Shown: piece by piece, positions 1 to 9,832 of the stretch
Position numbering within the stretch: the first letter of the stretch is position 1
Layout: every line of letters begins with the position of its first letter
Origin: Cercophora sp. LCS_1
Lineage: Eukaryota; Ascomycota; Sordariomycetes; Sordariales; Lasiosphaeriaceae
Assembly (NCBI GenBank): GCA_036250225.1
Contig: JAPZLL010000045.1
Span: 186,001-250,000 of the forward strand
Direction: 5' to 3'
Length of the DNA stretch: 64,000 nucleotides
Notes under the pieces: model-generated
Told to the model about the DNA's origin: nothing
Database searches by the model: none
Seen by the model: the letters and a program-made list of their open reading frames with translations, nothing else
Made by a program: the position numbers and the translations under genes

Positions 1-119
1 TCAAGGAGAGCGCAAACGGTCATCTCAGTGACGGACTGGACGCCGGTCTCCTGGTCGCGGTGGACCTTGTAGACGCGGACATTGTCCTTGCCATAGCGGG
101 CGGATGCGAGAGAGGGCAT
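1..119 (-). CDS. uaZ: Urate oxidase (uricase), N-terminal fragment
   Basis: Uricase oxidises uric acid to 5-hydroxyisourate in the peroxisome, a step in purine breakdown for nitrogen supply. Only the first 39 codons lie in the window; the gene runs off the left edge. The ATG is at 119 on the minus strand. The peptide starts MPSLASARYGKDNVRVYKVH and continues with a TGVQSVTEMTVC-type segment, the conserved opening of fungal uricases, including the RYGK(D/E)NVR stretch that contributes an active-site lysine in the family. No intron is seen in the visible part. The gene is divergent from the Rictor-like gene, sharing about 1.8 kb of upstream DNA. The family call is firm for this fragment; the integrity of the rest cannot be judged. 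Confidence 0.85.
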   Translation of the reverse strand, partial: MPSLASARYGKDNVRVYKVHRDQETGVQSVTEMTVCALL

Positions 120-1928
120 ATTGTTTATGATGAAAGTATAATGTGAAGTTGAAGACAAGAGACCCGCGAAAGGACTGGAGCAAGGCAAAAAGGCTTGGTA
201 AGGCTGAAAAGATGAGGAATTGGTGGCTGATGATGGGGGAAAAAGTGTAATGAGGGAACGGGAGCTACGAGAGATTTATACCATGCGAGGCGTCCAGGTT
301 CCGTGGTGATGCAAGACGCCGAAGATGCAAAACTTCGGGAGGCAGCGGCCCTGGCTATCGGAGCTTTCTCAGTGGCGCGGCCTGCCGCCCGTCCAGCAAC
401 CAACAGGCCGACTGTGGGGAGTGTGCTTCTTCGCAGCCGGTGGGGACCGGAGTCCGCCGACAGCCTGGATCCGCCCCTTGTTCCCGCCGCACCTTGACGT
501 CTTGTTCACCCTTCTTCGATGTTTCGGCGCATCTTCTTCGCGCGATCGAAAACCTTTCCCCTCCAAAATGGCCAGACATTCCAACACGTTCATTTCGGCA
601 CCCGCCCGTCAGCCATTGACCCCCGAAGGCCGAATGCGCGAGCGTCAGAGGCATTTGTTTTGGCTCGTCACTCACCCGCAGTCTTTGGCTGGGAAAGGGG
701 AACGCCAGCCGGGGCACACCGCGAATTTGCGGGGTTGGCATTGAACGCCACCCCCGGGCACGAGGCAACAACGCTTATCTTATCATATCGTACGACACCT
801 CGATGGGTCTTACCTTGGTCTCGTTTGTCTCATGGCCTTCACTGCCATGGTTGGCTGTCTCAAGAGGCGCCAATGGCCCTTCAGGGCTATTTCTCTTGTC
901 CTCAGCTTTGAGAACGGGATGCGACGCGGCGATCGCGATAATGTGCGGGCACGTCCTTCGTGGTGGGGGTTCAAGCTTCAAAAAAGTCAAACCCCACCAT
1001 TGTTATCCACGATCGGGGGCTGCTGGTTCGGATGAAGACGCTGGCAACCCTCGTTCTTGTGACAAGCTGCAGCATGAGACTCGGGATCTCAGTGGAAGGT
1101 AGCCCAATCACTCGCCAATCTTGTCGACCCCGTATGAAGTAGCGCAGTCCGACGTCATCAGCCGAGGATTGTGCCTCGCCTTGATATCGTTATCTTGTCC
1201 ATAGAGCATAGGGCCAAGAGCCAAAGTGTTGTCCTTGCATGTGGTGCGAGATGGCTCCCTTTGGGATACAAAGGTTGTATGGCGCATGAATTGGCTGGCG
1301 TGTCTTCGGTATGGACCATTGAGTGGCTAGAAGGAGGCTGAGACGTTCGTTGACTTGCAGAATGTCTGGTCGAAATTTGATATATTTAGACGATGGAACC
1401 GCGATGACTTTCAGTGAGTGGCTGGTGCCGCTGCGCAACATCATTACCACTCACAAACACGTTCAAAAGGCGCCCAACTGATATCAAGGGTCTTCTTATT
1501 GCCGTTGAACGAAAATAGTGTCTTCGCAGAGGTTTGGAAGGTGACTTTGCTGAGCTGTGACCTTTTCAGTCGTGTAACGCCCCTGCAACTTTACGTCGGA
1601 CTGGGATGCGCGCGCACGAACCACCCGACTGCAACCGCAACCTCAACCCACAGCCACGGCGAACCGGGGCCTGGAACTGGAACTCCCTCGACGACATCGA
1701 AGACAGCCAGGAGCCCGAAACAAGGCGTCTAAGACCCACGAAATCGTCTGTTCCCGCGACGACCTACCATGGTAGGCAGGCCCGAGTGCCTATTCGACTA
1801 AGCACACCTGACGGGGAGGATTGATGCGCCGTCGCACGAGGGATCGATAACCTAATCGATTTGCGACAGCGAAAGCGAGCGAGACCGAGGCGGATGTGCG
1901 TCTCGACAGAGTCCTTCGCCGAGGGCAA
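120..1928. other. Intergenic region between divergent uricase and Rictor genes
   Basis: This 1.8 kb should hold the promoters and leaders of both divergent genes. Open frames here are short, overlap on both strands and resemble no family. I see no RNA gene or repeat. Confidence 0.5.
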
Positions 1929-4900
1929 ATGGCAGGGCCACCCACCATGCTGAGCGCCTCAGCTACGCCGACCCAGAAGTCGTTCTCCACGTCGCAGCAA
2001 CCCACGGCCTCTCGACCCAGCTTCGAACGCGATGGCCTACAACCACCGGCGCCCGGGCCAAACGGCGCCCGGAACCTGTCCGCGTCCGCCATGACATTTG
2101 CGCCCCGGGGCTCCTCGCTGAACCCGTCGCCCATGCCTGGCAGCTTCAGCTCCGAGCTCCGCAGCCAAATGAATGTCTCCCGAGCGGGCTCGCGCCCCGA
2201 CATGTTTGCCCTCGAAAAGCTGGACGAAGATGATTTGTCGGTCCAGGAAAAGACACTATCGCATCTCCGTGAGGCTTTGAGCCGCGAGATGAAAATCAAA
2301 GAAGGCAGTGAGAACATGCTGGAGGCGCTCAATAGCAAGAAAGCCAAGCAAACAAAAGAGCAACGCCAGAGAGTCGAGGCTGAGCTAAACTCCTCCAACC
2401 TGCGCATCAAAGAGCTTCGCCAAAAGATTACAGATGCCCAAAGAACCAAGGCCACTCCGACAACTCCGACGAGAAACCGAACGGACGGGTTGCTGCACAG
2501 CAGTAATGGGTTACGATCGCCTCCCAGCGCCTCAAGGAGCGGGGCTGGGTCCGATCTCGATGAGCCAACCGAGTCACCGACGTTCGCTCTCGCAGAAATC
2601 CTACAGGCTCTCGAGGTGGTTGGTATGGCCCCGGACTATTACGTTTCTAGGGCAAACAACCTTGTTGATCTCTTCAAGAGACACCCGACTCTCAAATACG
2701 ACCTGGTATGGTCCATTTTCGGACTGCGCATGCAGGTCATGCTCCTGAGCGAAAGTAGAGAAGTCGTCGCCTCGGGATATAGGATGGTTCGATACGCCAT
2801 CTCGGACATTGCTTCTTTGAGAAACATCCGCACTCTGAATACAGACTATCTGGTAACCTGGTAAGCATTATGTCAGCGTAGAGCCGCTAGTCTCGCCGCA
2901 ACTAACAGCATTGTCAGGTCACTGATCAAGGACCGCAAATCTGATGTCGAGCGGGAGCAGGCGCTCAAGTTTGTGCGTGCTTTCCTCGACGTCAAGGATG
3001 GCGTGCGCGAGATATCACGCGCTGTAGTCAGGACCATCGTTGCCGTCGCTGAAGAGCACGAAGAAAGGTTGCGACCAATCTGCTTAGAAACTCTAGCTGA
3101 GATCCTGGTCCGTGATCCTCAGTTGCTTATTGCTGCAGGAGGCTTGGGCCCATTGCACGAAGCTCTTGCCGACGGCTCTTACAAAGCATCTGAAAGCTTG
3201 ACATCTGCATTTCTTTACCTCCTCGACTCCCCACAGCGGCGGAGATATCTGCGCCCAGGTAATGAGCTGGAGATACTATTCACTGCCTTCACTGACGACT
3301 TGTCGTCAAATGAGCGCTTCTTGAAGCAGAGCGCAAAAGCCGTTGCCTCGGCGCTCAAGTCATGGTCTGGCCTCATGAGCCTTTGCATGTACAACTTCCG
3401 CGCCATCAAATCTCTCGTCACGAGTATGGTGGTCCAGACTGGCCTTATCCGGGAAACCGTCTTGGATCTCATCTACAACTTGCTCCGCATCAAATCGCCG
3501 GCCTGGGCAACTTCGTTTCTTGCTGGTCGGCGACTTACGACGTATGGGAGGGTCAACTTGAAGTCGGCAGCCGTCAAGCCCTCGCCATCTGACATGGAGG
3601 ACGATGGCGGGGAGCAAAGCTTTGTCGACCATTTCACTGCCCTCCTCCTCGCAGTTTTCGTCAAATCTGGAGTAGTGCCGGCTCTCCTGAAGCTCACCCA
3701 GGACACAAACAACCCCACGCTCAAACGAAAGTCAACTCTTCTCCTCGGAGAAGTTTTAAAGCTTTCGAGCCACCTGCTTCCTCCCTCGTGGAGCAGCGAG
3801 TTGCAAATATTGCCAGAGCTGTTTGTTGCAGCGGCCAAGCTTCAAGATGAGAGTCACTTTGTTGCCACCGGGGTGATTTACCAGATCAGCAGTGTCAGCA
3901 AGACCCTTTACAGGTCATCACCTTCCTCCTACAACGCCTCGGTTCTCCCAACCAGCAATAGCGCCGATCTCGGTATCCTTGACGAACACCACAAAAGCAA
4001 TGCATCGATGAATTTTGACGACGCCACCTTCAGGCAGCTGCTTATCGATTCGATAGTCCTGAGCAGTTCAAATTTCTCAAAATGGAACTGGGATGTCATC
4101 CTACGAATCATTGACGGACCGCTCACGAATGGCAAGCGACTGGAAGAAGCCATCAAGGCGTCCAAGTTTGTGAAGCGGATCATGAGCTTCTACCGCCCAT
4201 TTAAATTCAAGTTCTCGGAGATCAAGAGCTCGAGAAACACGCAGAAGTACGTTCGGGTCGGTTGTTCTCTGATGCACGCACTCCTGCAAAGCCCTGAAGG
4301 TGTCAAGTATCTATCAGACAACAAACTGTTGCGGCAGATCGCCGAGTGTTTGGCTCAGTGCGATCCTACAAGTGGACTCACTGCGCAATTCCCCATGTTC
4401 TCGAAAGATCGGCTGACAGATACTCTTTGCGGAGGGTATTTCCCCATGCTGGGAGTTTTGAGCGGGGATGTCAAAGGCATGCAAATGATGGAAAGGTGGC
4501 GCATCTTCAATATGATGTATCGCATCGTCGACTTGAAGCAACGGCCTGATCTCATCAAGCTGATGTTGTCCAACTTTGACTATTCGTTGCAGGGCCACCC
4601 TCGGGTACTCCTATCCAAAGCTCTGACAGCTGGGACAAAAGACATCCGCATCAATGCCACCAACGCCCTAAGGAAGTACGCAACGCACCCTCGGATGACG
4701 TCACAAGGCCACGAGTCTGGCGATTCCAAATGGGCCATCCAGCTTCTGGTCACTCAACTCTACGATCCCGAGGTGGAAGTATGCGCAACGGCGGTGAAGA
4801 TTCTTGAAAAGGCATGCAACACCAAAAACCAGCTGGAATACATTGTCGAATGTCGACCAGCGCTAGATCATCTGGGCGAGATAGGAGCTCCCCTGCTCTT

Positions 4901-6239
4901 GCGCTTCCTCTCGACATCCATCGGGTACCACTACCTTGACGGCCTCGATTATATCAGCAATGAAATGGATGACTGGTTTCTCGGCCGGAATGATACATAC
5001 GTCGGCGTCATTGAGGCCAGTCTTGCCCGCTCTTTCCTTGGCCACCAAGACGACCACACCAACCGCATAAGCGTGTTTGACGACGAGCAAGAAATGGAGG
5101 CGGACAGTCACGTCCCTCCGCACTTTTACCGCGAGCTCACGCGTACCCAAGAGGGGTGCAAGTTGCTTAGCGAGAAGGGGCATTTCGACGAATTCGTATC
5201 TACCATCCGAGATTATGGCATGCAATCAGAAGATCCAGAGATGGTTGTCAAAGTCAAGGGCTGCCTCTGGGCCGTTGGCAACGTTGGCTCCATGGAGTTG
5301 GGCGCCCCTTTTCTGGAGTCGTGTGACGTGGTCGAGCACATTATCCGGATCGCGGAGTCCCACGAGATCATGAGCCTCCGCGGCACCGCCTTTTTTGTCC
5401 TCGGCCTCATCTCCCGCTCCATCCATGGTCTGGAAATACTCTCCGAAAACGGATGGGATGCCAACACCAATATCATGGGCAACTCGCTCGGGTTTTGCAT
5501 TCCCACCGACCTCACCAAACTCTTTTCCCTCAAGCCATGGCGGCACATACCTGTCACCGCTATTGAGCTACCCGAGACGCAGAAAACAGAATCCACCAAA
5601 TTACCACCTGTTCCGTCCCGGCCAAGATCGGAGTCCCTCATCAAGGCAATTCAAGCAGAAGAGGGCGTCGACGGCCCGGAGATTCGACGCGCCGAGCTAG
5701 ATCCAGACCCGACAAACCAACGGATTCTGGAGCTTGTTATTGATATGGCAAACATGGTGCTGTATCGCCGTGCAAGGGCAGAGCTCATGCAAATCAAGAC
5801 CCATAAAAAAGCGGTGGGATTCAGACAACCCAAGCTTTTCAGGCGGGTGATGGGTTTGCTGGAGTGTCATCACTACAGGCTGGCAGATCGGAACATGATT
5901 GTGGGGCTGTTTGACAAGACTGTGCTTAGGGCAGTAGTTTTTGACGAAGGTGAGAGCGAAAGCGGGGAGGGTGAGGCTGAGGCTGAGGGAGAAGGAGAAG
6001 GAGAAGGGGATAGAGAAGAAAACGGGGAAGGCGGAAAGGATACTTTACGAGAAGAAGAGGACGTGGGGAGCAGTGAGAGTGAGGACGCAGAGAGCGAGGA
6101 AGACGAGGACAGTGAGAGTGAAGAGGAGGAGGAGGGAGGCAGCTCTGGTGACGAGCAGCGCACAGAGAGGCAGAGGAGTGTCAGCGATCGTCAAGGGACG
6201 AAGAGGCATGCGATCAGAAGGTCCATTGGCGGTGGATGA
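1929..6239 (+). CDS. TORC2 subunit Rictor/Ste20 (pianissimo family)
   Basis: Homologue of Rictor (S. pombe Ste20, S. cerevisiae Avo3), the scaffold of TOR complex 2 that directs AGC-kinase phosphorylation at the plasma membrane. Two exons, 1929-2860 and 2918-6239, separated by a 57-nt intron (GTAAGC...CTAAC...CAG), give 1417 residues. I chose ATG 1929 because the frame upstream has only a GTG. A charged coiled-coil resembling an HR1/REM repeat lies at about residues 98-172, as in fungal Rictors. It is followed by the long helical-repeat Rictor N, middle and V regions across exon 2; the junction reads through WSLIKDRKSDVEREQALKF, a recognisable Rictor block. The last 110 residues or so are extremely Glu/Ser-rich with Gly-Glu repeats and are probably disordered. 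Length fits the family. It is tandem with the thiamine gene downstream, with no evident functional link. Confidence 0.88.
5946..6165 (+). repeat. Imperfect GAG/GAGG purine-rich tract inside the Rictor C terminus
   Basis: About 220 nt of purine-rich, GA-dominated sequence encodes the acidic Glu/Gly/Ser tail of the Rictor-like protein. Parts are near-tandem hexamers encoding Glu-Gly pairs (about 5985-6010). Such tracts change length easily between strains. Confidence 0.6.
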
Positions 6240-7002
6240 GGCGGTTGTATTTCTAAAGGATAACATGGCGGTCGATTCTCGTATGTGTTGAATGTCTTTC
6301 TCTGCTGGTGGAACTGGTTTTGCATAGGACGGGATTCCTGGGTGAAAAAAATGGGGTTGTCGGTGGGCGTTTGGCATTGGGCTTTAAATGATGCAGCTGT
6401 TTGGCGCTATATCTTGTACAGTACCTTGGCGGCTAGCTTGTGAAGGAATGAATGAGGGTGGAAAAGTAGCGGTGATAGATAGGGTAGGACGGTTACACAT
6501 CTGAGTGTCCATGTGATGTTGTGGTTGCGCTCCTGTGCCACGGGCATCGTATTACGATCTTGTAACCATCTCATCACTGTGCAGACGGTGTAACATTCAT
6601 CTCTTGGCTTTTCTCGCCAAGACGAAATGGTCGTGACAAACGGATATGGTTGGGAAGGAACTAACCGAGTTGATGAGGTCAGCGCCATAGCGAGGTTACA
6701 ACCAGCCGGCAGAGCTCCTGCCACTTATCTAATTGAATGCCTACTCCCGACTCAGCGAGAGCGATGGGAGAGTGGCACCCATCTAAAACCCGCTCGCGAG
6801 TGCCGTGTCTTGGAAATGCGGATGAGTGAATTGTGACGGCGACCTCTTCAGACCCCACTGGTCCCCCCACACCCGCTTCCCTTGCCTCGCATATCCACGG
6901 AACGGGACGGCCTTTGTGATCAATCACCCCGGATGACCCAAGCCCATCACATTCTGGATTAAAACTTGTTATTGGATTTTTTGCGTGGCTGTGATATCAA
7001 TC
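6240..7002. other. Intergenic region, Rictor 3' side to thiamine gene start
   Basis: This 760 bp should carry the Rictor 3' UTR and the promoter of the HMP kinase-TenA gene. I looked for a eukaryotic TPP riboswitch, with its conserved CTGAGA-type helix and partner loop, and did not find one. No gene is supported. Confidence 0.5.
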
Positions 7003-9071
7003 ATGGTTTCGGGAAGGGTGTTGGCCATCGCCGGGTCCGATTGCTCCGGTGGAGCGTGAGTCCCTACCCCCCTTTTTTGGAACACTGTTTGAACTCGAAC
7101 TTACACCAACTTGCCAGAGGGCTTGAGGCGGACCAAAAGGTCATTGCTGCTCATGGGTGCTATGCCATGACGGCTACAACGGCCCTGACAGCGCAGAACA
7201 CCAAGGGTGTCTATGATATTCATCATGTCCCAGCCGAGTTCTTGAGGAAGCAGATCGATGCTTGTATTGAAGACATCGGGGTTGATGTCGTCAAGACGGG
7301 TGTGTATTTGTGACCGAGTGGGGTTCCCGGGTATGAGAAAAAGGCGCTGACTGCCATGGAAAGGGATGCTAGCGTCGGCGGGAACGATTGATGTCGTTGC
7401 CACGGCGATAGAGGACCACGAGGTTCAAACTCTGGTTCTCGATCCGGTTATGGTGTCGACTAGCGGCTCACAGCTGCTCCCGTCTGAGTCGCTGCGGGCC
7501 TTGAGGACAAGGCTGTTGCCAAAAGCGACGGTTGTGACGCCCAACCTCCCCGAGGCGAGACTGCTGTTGGCTGATGCTGGCTATGGACATCTTCCTGTCG
7601 ACAATGTGAAGCACCTGGAGGCAGTCGCTCGGGCGGTTCATGCCCTTGGTTCAAAATGGGTGCTCGTCAAGGGCGGGCATTGCCCCTTTCGGAAGGATGG
7701 GGCGCTGGCAAAGAGCTCCATCGACAGTGAGATCGTCGTGGATGTGCTGTTTGGCGGCGAGCTGGGGGATCAGCTTATCAAAGTCCAAACCCCGTACCAG
7801 GAGTCGAGGAACACGCATGGTACCGGGTGTTCGTTGGCCTGTGAGTTGCCAGGTGTTTGCCTGCAAACGGGTTGGTTGGCTGACTGCTTATATTCAGCTG
7901 CTATTGCATCGAACCTTGCTAAGGGGCTTGATGTGCCAGAGGCAGTGAAGGCCGCTTGCAGATATGTTGAGGCTGGCATACAAACGGCACCGGGGCTGGG
8001 ACAGGGCAACGGACCGTTGAACCACTTCCACTCCGTGTACACTTTGCCTTTTACTCCGTATGACTCCGAGTGTGTCCTGCTTCCGGATCATCTTACTGAC
8101 AAGCTGGTAGGGGGCACTTCCTTGATTACCTTTTGGAACGGCCCGATGTTGCCCCTGTTTGGGACCGCTTCATCAACCATCGGTTTGTCCTGGGAATGGG
8201 AGACGGTACTCTCCCGATCGAGTCCTTCAAGGGATATTTGATACAGGACTACCTCTATCTCATTCAATTTGCTAGAGCAAACGCCTTGGCCTCATACAAA
8301 GCAAAGACGATGGAAGACATCACCGCGGTGCGTTGTCGATGACGGTTACATCGGTCCTGCATGTGAAAGGCGTCCGAACTGACTCGCAACCAGTCGGCAA
8401 CAATTGTTGGGCACATCTTCAAAGAGATGCAGTTGCACATAGAATACTGCAAGGGTTGGGGAATATCACAGGAGGAGATGGAGAACACGGAGGAAAAAGA
8501 AGGTAAGTGGCTTGTCCCTGAGGGCTGACCTCGGCTAACAGAAAACAGCCTGCACTGCGTATACGAGGTAATGATGACCTTTGCATCCTGCGACTGATAT
8601 CACTAAACGCATTATAGATATGTCCTAGACATCGGGCAGTCACAAGACTGGATCGGGTTACAGGTTGCCCTGGCTCCCTGCCTTCTTGGCTATGGCGCAC
8701 TTGCTCAACAACTCCATCAAGACCCAAGATCCAAACGGGTTGGGGAGAACCCTTACTGGACCTGGATCGGAAATTATGTGGCTGAAGACTATGTTACTGC
8801 CGTCAAGACCGGTTCCGGTAAGTCAATTCCCGGGGCTGAGCTGAGGCGATGAGCAGTCGAGCTGATGTGGAACAGAACTTCTGGAAAGACATGCAGTTCT
8901 TCAAAGTCCCACACGCATAGAGGAGCTGGTTAAGATATTCATCCATGCAACAAAGGTTTGCCAACGTGCCCATGCCAGGTCTCGCTCGACCTGCAAGACA
9001 CTTGAAATTAATGAAACTGATGTGACTCGCAGATGGAAATCGCGTTTTGGGAGATGTATAGCCCGAAATAG
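7003..9071 (+). CDS. THI20: Bifunctional HMP/HMP-P kinase and TenA thiaminase-like enzyme (THI20 type)
   Basis: Two-domain enzyme of thiamine synthesis and salvage. The N-terminal ribokinase-fold half (about residues 1-285) phosphorylates hydroxymethylpyrimidine and its monophosphate; the C-terminal TenA half (about 295-511) hydrolyses thiamine breakdown products. Ten exons were assembled: 7003-7055, 7118-7299, 7364-7840, 7898-8057, 8111-8327, 8394-8502, 8549-8567, 8618-8817, 8876-8955 and 9033-9071, giving 511 residues with every phase consistent. The kinase start AIAGSDCSGGAGLEADQK and the HGTGCS anion-hole motif are intact. TenA shows DYLYLIQFARANA, the ALAPCLLGYG cysteine motif and a terminal FWEM glutamate, matching the family's proposed catalytic Cys and Glu. 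Exon 7 is only 19 nt. The yeast enzymes are slightly longer (about 550). Confident. Confidence 0.92.
8549..8567 (+). other. 19-nt micro-exon of the THI20-like gene
   Basis: This exon carries 2 nt, five whole codons (CTAYT) and 2 nt of an arginine codon, between introns of 46 and 50 nt. Removing it would break both the reading frame and the CTAYTRYVLD motif of the TenA domain, so its inclusion is needed for a functional protein. Confidence 0.8.
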
Positions 9072-9832
9072 GGAGGTGAATGGTGAAAAGCACGTGTCTT
9101 AGTAGCAGAGACACATGAAATACAAAGGGAGGGATAAAATACAAAACCACGTGAAACCGTTGCAGTCGCATTTTTTGGTGAATCGAAGTGGTTGCAGCCG
9201 TGCTGCTCGTCTTGCCTGCCTGTGGTCGTTGGTTCCAGGTTGGGGAAAAGTGGGGTGACTTGTCGCCTGATTATTAAGGCGTGAGTTTCCTTTATCTCCC
9301 GCTGACCGCCTTAGTTTTGAGCAGGGACTGCCTGCAGGAAAATATTTTTTTGACCCAAGCGCCATCCGGCCTAACATTCTCCACCAAAATTCCTGGAGGC
9401 GACTTTTGGACTCTCTCCTTCCCGCGTACAAAAGTTTTCTCGTCTCGCCGGAAAACTTGCATCTCACAACCACACCTCTCCCACCACAGTACCCTGTCAT
9501 CGCAAGGTACTCGCTCGCTCATTTGTCCAGAGTTGGTGGGTTTTACCGTTGATTCGAGGCATCCGACCGCGTTCGCGCCTCAGTCTTTCTCAAACGTCAT
9601 TCGGTGCTATTGGCGACGGGGTTTCTTCTCGCAACGCCGTTTCGTCGCTCCCCAGGCGAATAATTTTTCCTTTCGAAAACCGGCAAAAGACGGCTCGCTT
9701 TGAGAGGTCGTCACTCCTCCAGCAACTCGTCCACACTTCGCACAGACGGCAGTCGCAACCAACGTCGAACCGATTCATCTCCCACCTTGTCTTGACCCAC
9801 AGCAACAGTCACACACCCCGAATCTAATCATC
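9072..9832. promoter_or_regulatory. DBP2 promoter and probable long 5' leader
   Basis: This interval holds the end of the thiamine gene transcript and the DBP2 control region. There is no ATG on the plus strand from 9118 to the DBP2 start at 9833 (about 715 nt). The last 400 nt are rich in TCTC/TTTC pyrimidine tracts, common near start sites of highly expressed fungal genes. A TATA-like GATAAAAT lies near 9133. Transcript ends cannot be seen from DNA. Confidence 0.45.

Noticed and set aside
1896..1928. Extending the Rictor start upstream
   Set aside because: The extra codons open with GTG; the first in-frame ATG is 1929.
6240..7002. TPP riboswitch upstream of the thiamine gene
   Set aside because: The conserved riboswitch elements were not found by eye in the upstream region or the early introns.
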